Positions 50,224-63,418 of a stretch of 64,000 nt of DNA are shown piece after piece. A model generated the notes under the pieces. The model did no database searches and was not told the origin of the DNA. It saw only the letters and a list, made by a program, of their open reading frames with translations. The stretch comes from Cucumis sativus (Eukaryota > Streptophyta > Magnoliopsida > Cucurbitales > Cucurbitaceae). The DNA lies in NCBI RefSeq assembly GCF_000004075.3, contig NW_022279559.1, forward strand, positions 1 through 64,000, in the 5' to 3' direction. Both the position numbers and the translations under genes were made by a program. Numbering within the stretch: position 1 is the first letter of the stretch; every line of letters starts with the position of its first letter.

Positions 50224-51904
50224 ATGATGCCACATCATTGTTCAGGTTTAATAAGTTTGTCCTGAAAGAGTTGGCAGTTGCTTTTGATCCTCGAGAGAAT
50301 AGAGAAAGGATATATGTCTATATTCATGTTATATTGTTATCTGTCTATTGCTTTTGTTATCTTGGATATAAATTACTTTGCCGTTTCAATAAGTATATAT
50401 ATATATATTTTTGCCTAATTACTCGTTCATAATACACTGATGCTGTCCAGTTTTAAGGGGGCGTTTTAATTAACCTTTTAGTGTTTATATGTGAAAAAAA
50501 ATGTTTGTAAATGCTAAAAAAAAAAAGTTTATAAACACCAAAAAGTCGATTCAAATGGGTGCTTGCGTTTGATAATGATTCTTCTCAATAATTGCTGGAA
50601 AAAAAGTTAGGTTATCGTTGCTTCTACTAAATTGCATAAACTCAACGATATTAAAAAAAATTATGGTTCAATTATAGAGTACACTGCTACATTTTCATCG
50701 AGAAAATTCATGGAAAAAAGATAATTTGATCTAAATTGGGTGATGATGCTCTGTTTTAGGACTTCGCTAATTGATCATATACTTACCTTTTTATCTATTT
50801 TGGAATCTCTTGTCCGCAAAATGAAATCTCTTCCTCCATTTATTTTCTCTTAAATCACTATCTTTTGTCTGTCTAGTGTTGCATTTTAGTTTTTGGTCTT
50901 GCTTTTACACTTCTCTCTCTTCCACATTCAAACTCCTTTGGTAATACAAACTAAAAATGAGGGAGTTTTAAAAAGAAGTTGGGGGTATGGTCTAGGAAGG
51001 AGGGGGTGATTTGGAAAAGGGTAGGATTAAAAAAAAATTGAGAAAGATGGATGATTTGAAAACTATTTAGCTAAAATTTTGGCTTGATTAGAATGCTTCT
51101 CTTGAAAAGTTAGTAAGGTGGAAGAAGAGACTCAAAAAAGCAAAAGAAATCAGAATGTATTTAATAGACGTGACAAGAGAAAGAAATTTAATAGTTACAA
51201 GAGAGTTGATTTGACAAGGGAGAGTTCCTTTACTTTCCGCGATCCTTCTCTTTTTTTCTTCCGTAAAACTTAGCTTGTAAATTTACTTGTAACAAAAGAA
51301 AACTCCCTAATATATTTCTTCAATCTTTCATCAACGTTTCCTTCACAGCCGCGCAACTTCACCTTCAAATTTCATCCATTTTTTCCTATTTTTTTTTAAA
51401 CTACCCCTTTTCCAAATCACTCGAACAAAAAGTGAGTAAATTTAAAACTTATAAAAAATGCATAAGGTAAAATTTGAACAAATTGTTAAACTCACAAGCC
51501 AATTGATGAAGCTGAAGATGGGGAAATTTGATATAACTTGAACTTACTCCAATTAATAATTAAATGACTTTGTTAGGAAAATTAGAGACATTTTGTTGAT
51601 CATGCAACTTTAATATATAAAATTGGATAATATATTGAACGAAAGATTAAACACCTTGCTTTCAAATTCGATAGAGTCATGCTCATTTTAGCATACTTTA
51701 GTTATTCAAATAGATAATCTGATGATAGCTTCGATATTCTCGTTTCCTCAGATGCTTCAAAATCGTTCCTGTGTTTTGCTATAAGCGCCTGAATCACCAA
51801 AATTCTCCATTGATGGTAACGATGCTCTAATCTATCTTTGTTCTTCAGAAGAAGCTTTGGAATCTCTTCAACAAACTCAAATTCTTCTCTCTATTTCTCT
51901 ACAA
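50224..51904. other. 3' UTR of PABN and intergenic DNA
   Basis: The first 200 bases or so are the PABN 3' UTR, with a short (TA)n at 50395-50408. The remainder is AT-rich with no supported gene. The last part is the probable promoter/leader of the next gene. Confidence 0.5.
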
Positions 51905-54487
51905 ATGTTACTGCCTTCTCAAAATCTCTTCAGATGTTCCAACCGTCTGAAGCTTTGTTCCTTCACCAACTCCCTTCCCAGAAACAACAATCACTTCTGT
52001 CCCTCATTTTCATCTTTATCCCTCCAAAGCCTCAATCGTTTCCACTTTCATGCACATAAGTTACTGACCACTCATAACAATTCAACTTCCCGCCACCGAT
52101 TTATTGCCATTACGGCATTGGAGTTTACGAATCCGAAGACAATGCACGGAGTGGCGATTTCAATTTAGAATCGGTTCTTTTGCTTTCGGAATTCATTTTT
52201 CTCTTCTCTTCTGCTGTTTTCTTGGTTGTTTTTGTTTTGAATTTCGTGGGTTCTAGTTCGAAAAAGGGGATTTTGATGTTGATGGGTGATAGGGGTTTAG
52301 TGTGGGGTTTCCTCTGCTGGTGGCTACGGTTGTTCTTAACTCGTGGATTCGAAGGTTGCAATGGAGACGAATAAGTTGGGGGAAAACGAGTGATGGGTTG
52401 AAGGTGAATTTGTTGGATAGGTTTGAGAAATTGGAGGAGGATTTAAAGAGCTTGATGATTGTGATTCGGGGTTTGTCTCGGAAGCTTGAGAAGTTGGGCA
52501 TAAGATATATGGTTACACGAAAAACACTGAAGGATCCAATTGCCGAGGTATTATTATCTCTCTCTTTTTTGTCTATGATCTGTTTTGATACTTGCAACAT
52601 GTTCATGAAAGATGAATTGAGTTGGTTTTATTCTCCTTCGGGTTTAAACCTTTTCAATCCAGTCTCCTTGAAGAGAACATGATATGTATAGCCATTTTTT
52701 GTTTATCTAAACCTGAAATGCATTCAGCATTTCCATAATCATGCTGAATTTCTGTGGGTTGTAAGCAGAATTCGAGAAACTGAGGTAACAATATGTAGGA
52801 TGAGAGATGGAAATTGATGTATGAGCTCGTCTATTTGTTGTTGAAAATTAAAACATGTTTTTACTCTTGATACATTATACATGTACACGAGCGAACATTT
52901 AATCAAGTGTATGTGTGTATAGTTTTGTAAGATAAAAATCATGAAAGAATACTAGGGCATACAAAAATCTAGTCCACCAAAAAACAAGTCTTTTAAGATG
53001 ATTAATTGTGGATATATGTAGCCAACATGAAGCATAATTCACTTGTTAACACTTGCTCTTTTCCTTGGGGTTGGGGTTCAAACCCCAAACTTCACATTGT
53101 TGTAGGCAATATAAAACAAATGTAGGTCAATGTATATTGATACATGGGATGGGAATTATTGTATGGTTTAGATTTTTCATTGTGCTCCCTAAAAATTGTA
53201 GGGTTTCTTTGTTGGGTTTGATGCAATTATGTGAAGAACAAGAAAACAAAAGACAGTTTAAAAGAAAGTGGTGAACTAAGTTTGTAGTATGTTGAAAATT
53301 TTCAATACAATTGATTTCGTTTCCTCTCATTTCTCAAGTAAGTTTTATTTGATTACTTTTTATGAGTTCACATGCTTCCAACAGTCGCTGTGCCCAACTT
53401 CTATGAAACTTTGAGCGGATGTTTTGTTGTTATTTTGTTTTTTGTGTGTGTTCATTTCTTTAAGATTGAGTGTGAAATCTGACTTTTAACCCACTATTTT
53501 CCACAAACCTCTAATCATTTGCATGCTATTAAAGACTGCAGTTTTAGCTCAAATAAATTCTGAGGACACTCGAACTTTGGCTGTGCAAGAAGATATTCTT
53601 GAAAAAGAATTCCTTGAGATGCAAAAAGTCTTGCTAGCCATGCAGGTAAAATTTAAAATGATTATTATAACTGATAAACAGAACTCTTTAATTATTTTCA
53701 AATTAATACCCTCTATGTGCTGTTTATTGGATGGATGTTTGAGAGGGATGAAGGCTGTTTTCACAATTTAAATTAACACCCTCTATGTGCTGTTTATTGG
53801 ATGGATGTTTGAGAGGGGATGAAGGCTGTTTTCACAATTTATAGGCAATTGTAGACAGGCTTCTATGATTTGTGGAATTCTTGATTTTGTTGAACTTGTT
53901 TGATTACAGAATCTTCTGATACATCTTTATGCTCTTGTGGTACTCTTTTTTTTTTTTCCCCTTGTGATCCTGAAGTTAGCTTTATATAGAAAGACGGTGA
54001 TTTTATTAAGATTTCATTGTTTGTTAAAAACTGATGGAACTTGCTGTAATGAGTTAATGTGTAGGAACAGCAACAAAAGCAACTGGAACTGATTGTTGCT
54101 ATGGGAGAAAAAAGGAAACTCATGGAAAGCAAACAAACGCGGGATCAAGAACAGACAAGAATTGATGGACAAAATTCAGCCAATGTGGAATCAAAAGAAC
54201 TGGAAGCTTATGAAATCTGAGTTAGGATCTTCATTAAAAAATTTCCATTCATTAATTATTCACTTTTTCTTGTGATTTTGATCTAAAACCTGACTCTTCC
54301 TTAAGCTTATAACTGAAAGAAGTAAATAATTAATTAATATCTGTAAGGAGCATTCAAAACTTATTAGGCTTAAGTTTTCACTAAAACCGAAGTGGACAAA
54401 ATTTAACGGAATTGTAGCACTTCACGGCTGGTGGTTATGGTGTTGGTCATGTAGCTTTCACTGGTAAACAAGGATTCTAGCAGGGAT

Positions 54488-54529
<42 letters not shown>

Positions 54530-54987
54530 CCACGACCCTTCTTTTTAACCAACCCAAAAGACAATCCCTTATATGGGAAGTTAGGAAGTAGTAGATAAAA
54601 AGAAGGGTTGAGGATTCACTTAAAAAATAGAAGGGTTTTGATATATGCTGCCAACCTCTGGTAGGGACGTTTCTTAGTTTGAACGAATAATGCTATCTTT
54701 TCTTATTTTGCTTGCTGACTACATTTTAGATATGTAAAAAACTCATATTTGGATGATTGGATCTAGAAAGCACTTAGATATTCTAAGAGCAATAAGCACA
54801 ACAATAATATAATAAATTCTTGGTATAACTTTGACGATACAGGTGTGTCACAAAGGATTTTGTTGATGAAACGAGACTGAAGTGGAATTTCTACACAGTA
54901 AGGTGGATTGTTTCTGTACTTGTGATCTTGATTCTTGTGGCTGCTGTTTTCAAAAAATTTTTATTTGGTAGTTATAAAGCTGGATAA
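51905..54987 (+). CDS. Unknown plant membrane protein with coiled coil, possibly plastid-targeted (frame disturbed as given)
   Basis: I do not recognise a characterised family; by position it may match At5g65250. From ATG 51905 the N-terminus is rich in Ser, Asn, Arg and Leu with few acidic residues, like a chloroplast transit peptide. Two hydrophobic segments follow (about 52185-52245 and 52300-52350). Next come a coiled coil (LLDRFEKLEEDLKS) and exons at 53535-53645 (NSEDTRTLAVQEDILEKEF) and about 54065-54217 (Gln/Lys/Glu-rich). The last exon near 54842-54987 ends in a TM helix (WIVSVLVILILVAAVF) and a short basic tail. Exon 1 ends at 52547. The frame breaks twice in exon 1: once near 52119-52127, and once at 52304-52307, where one more G would give VWGFPLLVATVVLN. 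The link between the third and last exons is unresolved; the third frame stops at 54218-54220. Confidence 0.6.
53701..53841. repeat. Tandem duplication of about 70 bp in an intron
   Basis: Copy 1 is 53701-53770 and copy 2 is 53771-53841. They differ by only one or two substitutions (aattaatacc/aattaacacc) and by one G in a run (gagagggatg versus gagaggggatg). The near identity means the duplication is recent. It lies just downstream of the exon ending at 53645 and does not touch splice sites. Confidence 0.9.
54491..54526. repeat. (AT)18 microsatellite
   Basis: Eighteen uninterrupted AT units in the long last intron of the unknown membrane-protein gene. Likely hypervariable in length. Confidence 0.92.
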
Positions 54988-57767
54988 GAATGCTGGAGAT
55001 ATGAAGAGGACTTGAGCCTTTTTCAGCAATGGTATGTATGGAATTTTGGAATATTCATAACATAATGAAGAATTTGTATTGTCTGACAGTCATAGTGTAG
55101 ATTTAGGCGAATTTAGAGTCAAGTTTTGGTTGATTATGAAATGAAGGATGTAGACAGCCTCACAACCACCTATATTGGAAGTGACGGAACCAAAACGCAG
55201 GAACCAATGATAAAGAAGAAAGAACAGTTCCGGAAGCCAATTCGAGCCTAGTTTAACTAGTTTTAACACAACCAATCGACCAAAGGGTCAAAAAGAGTTG
55301 AATCGTCGCCTCTACTTGTTGAACTAATAAAAGAATTGGTGGTGAGAGGAATTGGAAATGCTAAAGACTTGTTAGATGGCTCCTCTAATTTTTGGTAACA
55401 TAATTGTACCACCAGCCTTAGAAACTGATGCTTGACGTCTTTAAGGTTGATCCAGTCGACAAAAACATAGTTTCATCTTTTGAAATTAACTCATCTTCAT
55501 ATATGGGAGTGTTGTTAAATAGATGGTTGATCAAACTAAAGATCTAGCAACAAATAAATATAGTGGTTTATAGACTAAATAAGTTTAGTTCAATCATAAT
55601 TGATTTATTCGATGTGTTAGTTGTGTTTATTAGCTGTAATTTTAACATTTGTGAAATAAAAATTGAAACATAGTTTATCTGACTAATTATTTCTTTGTAA
55701 ATATGCCTAAGTTTGAAGAATATGGAATCACACCTCCTTTTTATTTATTTGTTTGTTTTTTTATTTTTTGTCACACACCTTGAGGATAAAGGATTATGTT
55801 AATAATCCCTGAGCTTAGCTTAGTTTGGTAATCTAAAGGTTCATAGATTAATAATTTAACTTAATGAATATGTTTGGTAACACACATGGTTCACTTTGAA
55901 GGGGTTTGGATAAACCTTAACAATTTTTCAACTAGAAATTCAATCCAAACCCATAAAAAGCATCTTAAACCTTTTCTTTTTCTTTTTCTTACTTAAAACA
56001 CTTTTTTATTTAAACTTTGTAATATTCAATTTTTTAAGATTCTTGAAAGTGTTAAGCTTACGGAGTATATATTATATGCTTGATATTTTTTATATATATA
56101 TACTTTGCTTTCATTTTCCTAGACGTACATTTATATTTTTTTGTGGTATTTATCCATTCTTTATGTGCATAGGAGTACGTGTGGGTCCTATGTACAAAAT
56201 TAACTTTATTTATAAATTTAATTCCAATATGAACATAAATGAGCAGTCATGGCAGAAAGAAATTATTTGATTTTTGGAATTTAAGCATATAAATACGGCT
56301 TTTATAGAAAAATATTTTTTTAAAAAAGAGAATCTTAATTTATTGGTTTCATTTAATGTTTAATTCTTTTAAAAAAGTTTTTTTTTATTGATTTTGTTTA
56401 ACTATAAATTTTAATCAAAATAAGACTTGTTGATTGAATTAGCGAGTTTAGTTGGGTTGCATGCGTGTTGTAAGTATGTTAGGGTCGTATTCATATAGCT
56501 AATCTAAATTTTATTCGGATACAATTAAGTCAAGATGCTCGAAGTGATAGCTATTTGTAAAAATTTTGATTGTATATTGACTCTATTAATGTTCAACTTC
56601 TCGTTATGGAATCAAATTGTTTAGAGGTTATTAATACAGTGAATGATGTCTCTTTGTAACTCATTGTAGTTTTTTCTTTCGTTAACGAAACAAAAAAGTC
56701 AAATACGATTAAGTTAGGTGAGGTGATGCTGGTATTATTCTAATAATGTTCTAGCATACTCTTTGGTGTATAAAGTATTAGGTGATTCTCTTCTTTACTC
56801 TCCTTATCCTAGGTAGTTTTTGTTTCACGTGTGCCTTTTAATGTAATTCCTTAATTTGATCTTTTTGTTGTATGATTCCTTTAACATTAATGTAATTCCT
56901 TAGTTTGATCTTTTTTGTTGTATGATTCCTTTAACGTAAATAAAAAAAGGCATAAGGCACAATATTATGTGCTTAATAGTCCAAGACATTAAAGGTGTTC
57001 AAAAAATTCAATAATCAGAAAAGATCCAATGCATTATGTGTAGTTGGGATTAGGTTATTGACTCATCTAGATTAGATTTGGTTCAAATAAACAAAAATCT
57101 TACAGATTGGATTGATAGTTCACTAAAATAACCCAAATTCAAATCCAAACTTAAATATTATTTAATTCCATTAATATTTATCCAAAAACTCCTAAATATA
57201 GTTTTTTAACTGTTCGAAAATAAATTTAAAATCAATTTTTTTCTAAAACTAAAATTTAAATAAATAATCGAGTAACTTGATCCAACCAAACTCAATAAAA
57301 TTTGTAAGAAACAATCGAGTTTAATTCTATTTATGTTTTAATAAATATTATTTTGATCCACAAAATTTAGTGTCCAAGCAAGCAAGTTGAACCTAAAAAT
57401 CTTTCAACTCAACTCATGAATACTGTATTTGTAGTACACCATTGTTCAATAACACCATCGATTACAATAAAGAGAGCTCCCCACGTTGTTTCTTTGCTTT
57501 TCGAAAATTATAATTATAATTTGTTTATTTTCTTTCTTTCTTTTAGAAAAACTAAAACAACAAACGTCATTCGCGTGTGTCTACGGAAATAATAATTCAA
57601 TTTATTATTCGTAAAAGCGCGTGTTTCACACTTGCAATCCCGACCCACCGTTTATGCTCTCCCCAACCGCCATTGATTTTCCCTTTTAACACCATCACTC
57701 CAAAACACAACTCACTACCCTCTCCCTCCCTCTCCAGATTTCATTTCAATTCCTTCTTCTTACACTA
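54988..57767. other. Intergenic DNA
   Basis: AT-rich, no supported gene. It contains a 49-bp tandem duplication at 56839-56935. The last 250 bases are C-rich and pyrimidine-rich, probably the core promoter and leader of the LanC-like gene. Confidence 0.5.
56839..56935. repeat. Tandem duplication of about 49 bp
   Basis: The unit taatgtaattcctta.ttgatctttt..ttgttgtatgattcctttaac occurs at 56839-56887 and again at 56888-56935, with one A/G substitution and a T-run length difference. Intergenic, no coding role. Confidence 0.85.
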
Positions 57768-60700
57768 ATGTCTTCCCTCCTCCACCTCGCTTCATCTCAG
57801 GAAGATCGAGAAGAAGGTGGTGGAGGAGGAGGAATAATCCAGATTATTCCACCCAACACTATTCTTCTTCCTTCTCAAACCTTTCTCTCTGCAGCCGTCT
57901 CTTTCAAGAATCAGGTTTGTTTTACCTTTTTTTTCTTTTCTCGAGCTCCCAAGCGTTCATGGAAACGGTGTTGATTACACTGGTTTTTTTTCTCTCTGCT
58001 GTTGAAATTTTGTTAGGTTGTGGAGCTTACTTGGAAACAGAGAGGTAACGCGGATATTGGAGTTGATCCGACGGTGTATAACGGCTTACTTGGGACGGCG
58101 GTAACTTGCCTGAGATCGTACGAGGCCACCGGAAACCACCAGGACTTGGTATTGTGTTCTGATATTGTAGATAAATGTACGGTTCTAGCACGTGCCTCTC
58201 ACAGGTGATCATGTGACTTTTGCTTTCCCTTTCTCTATCCAATGATATGATTTATTTGGTTTGTTGCCTTTCCAATCATAAAATTTAAAACGTGAAGTTC
58301 ATAAAATAGACGTCCAAAATTCAAGTTTTTGTTTCCAGTTTTTCGTTTTACCTAAATTTAGTTTTTCCTTTGATAATCTAAAATGAATTTCATAGGAAAT
58401 GGTTTTTTTTTTTTTTTTTTTTGAAAATTCAAAGTGATTTTAAATCCATTTTTACTTTTAAAAAAATCTGATTATAATAGGATTTTGCAGTGTTTTATAG
58501 GATTTGGATGTTATTACTTAGTTAACTTTCTCAATTCTGTACAGCCCTTCCATAAAATTGTTAGATCTACTATCGACCATTGAACTTTTTGATTTTTTTA
58601 GTATAAGGGTTAGTTTTTGTGGTACAATTTGGCTCCAATTTATTATGGAGTTGTTCTTGCATTTTTACACCTGGGCCAACCATGAATTGTCATGTGTCAA
58701 TGCATTATCTTTTAGTTTTCCCATCAAGCGATGACACCTCTTGGCTAGCAATGAAGAGTGAGTTTTTCCGATAAAGTAAAATCATCTTTCTTTAAAATTC
58801 TCTCCGTTTGTACTAACTAATAAAATTGTTCCAAAAAAATATATAAAGTAATTAAAAAAAGAAAACTCAGATAGCAACGGAATATGTGATTAGATAATTT
58901 TTTTTTAATATTTCCACAAAGCTTCTGGACCCAGTTAGACCTGTTTGTGATTAAAATAATAAAAATCATCATATAATAAAATAGAGCAAAAAAACGAGTG
59001 CCACAAATATTGAGTTTTCAGAAAAATTTCAAAAGAGACAAACTTCTTTTGTCATATAAAAAATATCTCATGACCAGGCCTCTGGAATTATTTTTCCCCT
59101 TGATTTTAAATTATCTGCTCCTCAAACCCACTTTGAAAAGCAGAAAGTGTACTACTAAAAAGTAGTCTTCTTTTTTCTCATGATTTCTTTCTGTTTTTGG
59201 CGAAATTTTGTTGAATGATTAATGAGTGAAATAAAATCGTATTTTGAGACATGATATTATATAAGGTGGGGCAGTTCTTATGAATTTTGTTTTCATAATC
59301 TTCATTTCTTAAAAAATATAATGATGAAATTTATAGTATTAACCTCCCGGTTAAGTTCTTAGTTTAGTTCGTAAGCTTTCAAAAGTATTTAGTAGGTATT
59401 TGAAGCATAATAAGTCCTTTCAAAACTTTAAGTCCTTTTGATAATTGGTCTATTATATGTACCTTTGGATTTTGTTTCTAATGGAACCTTAAAGTTTCAC
59501 ATTGCAGAGGTATAAGGACTTATAAATACAAAATCAATAAAATTGTACGCGATAATTTTTCATGAAGATATTACCTTCCTGACATCTGAGAGATGATGGG
59601 TAATTAGTAACTGTTTTGCTAAAAGAAATAAATAAAGAAAAGAAAATAGGTATTGGAAGTATGGGATAGAAGTTAATGCTTATTTATTATTGTTGTTGTT
59701 TCCTTTTTAAAAGGAGAAATTATTGGTTTTAGGCATATGTTCTTTTTAGTTAATATATCACTTGGAAAGAATGTGGACCATATAGTTCTTGGAAGAGTTT
59801 GATGTGAAATAATTGAATATTTTGTTACTTTGGTATGGGCAGGCACTTGACTTTTCTTTGTGGTAGAGGAGGAGTTTATGCTCTTGGCGCCGTGGTATCT
59901 CATTACATGAGGGACCCTCAAAAGCTTGACTTCTTCTTCAATCTTTTTCTTAAGGTCTGGTCTCCACTTTTGCTGGTCTAATTATATGTTAAAATTATGA
60001 AGTTACATTTTTCTCTCATATAAATAAATAAAGTTATATTTCTCGGTATGCAGGCCTAGGTTTATATTTGGTTGCATTTGGATCATTAGTTTTTAAACTT
60101 GATATTTGAACTTTTTTGGTCTTGGTTAGTTCTTGAAGTTGACTTACTAAACATATTTTCTTTTCAAGTACTATAGGTGGGGGATTCAAACCACAAACTT
60201 TGTGGTTATGTCAGTTGAGTTATGCTCTCTTGGGCTGATATCAGTTAAATATTTTTTTAAAGTTGTTTAGGAAAGATATATCAATTATTGTTCTCTTCAA
60301 ATTGGAAATTTTTTTTTTCTTTATATATGTTTTCCTTTTTCTCTTTTCACTCTCCTTCACACTGCCTGCCTATTTTCTTCTTCTTTCCTTTCCTTTTTTT
60401 TTTCTTATCCAAACTTCTCGTTCTTTGGTCCTTTGAACATTGTCACGTAGGAGACCTGTTCCAGATATGGAGTTGCATATCTGGAACATTGTGTTGTTTA
60501 AGATCTTGCATGTCTCATCAGCGCTATACCAACAAGATTAAAACCACTTGGAACATTTGGTTTAGTTTAAATCTCAAACTTCTTGGTCGAAGATGTAATA
60601 TGCCTAAATATATTCAGCTACTTTAATTCCCTAACACCAATAGGTAGTATCTGAAAATTTAGCACCACCGAGCCAACTCTCACTGGAAATTGGCACTGCA

Positions 60701-61182
60701 TTAAATTGACATGTTTTGTTTATAACCAGTGGATATTAGTTGGACACCTGAAAATTGCGAGTAAGGTTTGGTTTTGACAATTATTTCGGTTTGGGCGGTT
60801 TTCTTGTTCACCCCTAGTAAAAATCTTTTAAAAAACCTCCCATATGTCACCTATTAACACAGTTGTACTGAGCCACAGCAAATCGGTAAAGGAGTAATTT
60901 ATCATTCTTGGCAAGTTTGGGGTAGGAAATAAGTTTCGATAGCTTGTAGACGATGTTTATTCAGAAATTACGTGTAACTGAATTCTTAATCAGCTCCATA
61001 TATAAGCTTTAAGAATTCAAGAAGTCTGAACAAGAAACTGAGTTGAACAGAGAATGAAAATACAATTTTCAAACAGACGATGGATATCTAAAAGTGTTTG
61101 AACTCTAAAGATAAAAGGTAAAAATCTTAAAAAGGTACCACCAAGAATTTGGTTAAAACAAAAAAACACTTCACAATTACTA

Positions 61183-61213
<31 letters not shown>

Positions 61214-62747
61214 TTAAGAAGCCTAGGCATAAAATGGCAATCCATTGGATTCTCAGTTTCTTATTTACTGTTTATGATGTTTCAAAACAAGTGCTCTCCA
61301 TGTTTACCGTCTTTGGTGGTTTGCGTATATGCATATCAAAATTAAAGCTGAAGAAGACAAAATTACTCTTGATATTTTATTTTATATTTCATGTGAAACT
61401 TTGGAGTACAAGAAAGAAGAGTGTAGCTAAATCTATGCTTATAACTAAAACGAGAGAAAAAGAAACAAATATAAGGTACGAGAGTGTCTTAAAATGTCCT
61501 ATAACCTTTTATAACAGGCAGCAGAAGAGAAAGCACTCCCTATTGGACCTGAAGAAGGAGGTTTTGGAATGTCATATGATCTCCTGTATGGGCGAGCTGG
61601 GTTCTTATGGGCTGCCTTATTCATTAATAAGCATCTTGGAGAGCAGAGAATACCTCATGATCTTCTCATGTCCGTAGTTGATGCTGTTTTAGCGGGTGGC
61701 AGGGCGGGTGCATCCGACAACCCAGACTGCCCTTTGATGTTCAGATGGCATGGGACGAGATATTATGGTGCAGCCAACGGCCTGGCTGGTATCTTGCAAG
61801 TACTTTTGCATTTCCCACTTTCAAAAGAGGACACTGATGATGTTAAGGGGACGTTGAGATATTTGATGAGCAAAAGATTTCCACACAGCGGTAACTATCC
61901 CTCAAGTGAAGGCAGCCCAAGGGACAAATTAGTGCAATGGTCTCATGGGGCCACTGGCATTGGCATTACCCTCTGCAAGGCTTCACAGGTTGGTTCATTC
62001 TTTCGTGTCTAACTTTTTAATGTGGCTCAATGCTCATCTTTCGACTTCAATATCGTCCTTCTATTAGGCATGGAGGTTCTAGTATCTTTTTGTTGTTCAG
62101 TGTAGGGGTGAGGCAGATTTCTTAGTCTTGTTTATCCAGTGGAACACATATAAAACAAAAATCACGAAATCATGTTTACTAGGAAAGAAGTTCTTGGCCT
62201 TGATGTTTTAAGAAATTTTCAGATTTGTTGTCAACCATAGACCACAGCGATTAAGGTTAAGCTTCACTGGGAAAGGGTTGGATTAATTTAATAACTTCAA
62301 TCTGGGATCTTTATTTTTCTATCATAAACTGCATAGTAAAGACTTACATTCCTGAATGAAATACATAAGGTGGTTACAGGAGTTCTGATTTTACTCGAAT
62401 TTCAGGTTTTCCATGAAGACAGGGAGTTCAGGGACGCTGCAATTGAAGCAGGGGAAGTAGTATGGAAAAATGGATTGGTAAAGGAAGTTGGACTTGCTGA
62501 CGGTGTTGCCGGCAATGCATATGCCTTTCTTTCCCTTTATCGCCTTACCGGAGAGAGTGTCTATGAAGAAAGAGCCAGAGCATTTGGAACCTACCTGTAT
62601 CATAATGCTAGCAAGCTTGTTGCTACCCAAAACCAGGTTGGAGGCGACCGTCTTTTCTCTCTTTTCCATGGACTAGCTGGAACTGCATGCCTTTGGTTCG
62701 ATTTGCTTGAACCTGAGAAGTCAAGGTTCCCAGGTTATGAATTATAG
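57768..62747 (+). CDS. LanC-like protein, GCL1 type
   Basis: Lanthionine-synthetase-C-like (LANCL) alpha/alpha-barrel protein. Exons: 57768-57914, 58017-58204, 59843-59954, 61518-61988, 62406-62747; phases agree throughout; 419 aa with no lesion. Features include a short Gly-rich N-terminus, TFLCGRGGV, EEGGFGMSYDLLYGRAGFLW, HGTRYYGAANGLAGIL, KLVQWSHGATG, GLADGVAGNAYAF and a LFHGLAG repeat near the C-terminus. These are the repeated Gly-rich barrel motifs of the family. The zinc-binding Cys and Cys-His of canonical LanC/LANCL1 (WCHG and LCHG motifs) are replaced by Ser 291 and by Ala 337-Asp 338. Zinc-dependent thiol chemistry is therefore unlikely. It corresponds best to Arabidopsis GCL1 (At5g65280, from memory). 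GCR2 family members were once proposed as ABA receptors, a claim that was disputed; no function is assigned here. Confidence 0.93.
58403..58422. repeat. Poly(T) tract
   Basis: Run of about 20 T in the long second intron of the LanC-like gene. Confidence 0.8.
61178..61209. repeat. (ATT)n microsatellite
   Basis: About nine ATT units with a single interruption at the end, in the third intron of the LanC-like gene. Confidence 0.85.
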
Positions 62748-63418
62748 TTGAAGCTCAACTCAAAAGCATCCCCCTTGGAGTATGAAGTTGTGTATATTAT
62801 TCCACTGATGTCTTGATGTTTGGATCTTTTGGTGTGATGGACTCGTTAATAATCAATTGTACAGTGCCTAAGATGTGTTACGATAACACACCAATTGAAG
62901 TTCTAGAATTGGGTTTTCAAGAATGAAAACAAGTCAAGGCAGGGGTGTTGATTTCTTGACCTTGAAGTTTGAAATCACATTTCACGTGCTTGAATAAAAA
63001 AAAAAATTAATTGATTAAAAGAGAACTCACTGTTAATTCTCTGTCGTGGTGATTGTTTAATTATAAAAGGTAGGTTAACATTTGATACGTGGGAACTATG
63101 GAAGAGCCTATTGATTCTCACATTTTTTTAAAAAGAGGAACACTCTGTTCAAAACGAGTTTCTTCAGTTTTTATAATTTTAGCTATAATTTCTTTCATCG
63201 GATAGTGTAGGGAACTGGAATATCTTGAAACCAGCTAACACAAACTATTCTCATTTGATTGAAGAAGAAGACATCTTTAGGCACCAAAAAGAAAAAAGAA
63301 GAAAAACCACATAAATACACAATGTAAACTACTTGTATGAATTTACAGTTTTACAAAAAGATCAAAAGAAAAAAAAAAAAAAAAAATCAAAACTGCATTA
63401 ACATCACAAAAACTTCAC
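62748..63418. other. Convergent intergenic region
   Basis: It holds the 3' UTR of the LanC-like gene and, from the other side, that of the minus-strand gene at the right edge. A-rich runs lie at about 62996-63008 and 63369-63386. No gene seen. Confidence 0.6.

Noticed and set aside
61234-61677. 147-aa frame covering the start of LanC-like exon 4 in another frame
   Set aside because: It reads through intron 3 and then out of frame over the real exon 61518-61988.
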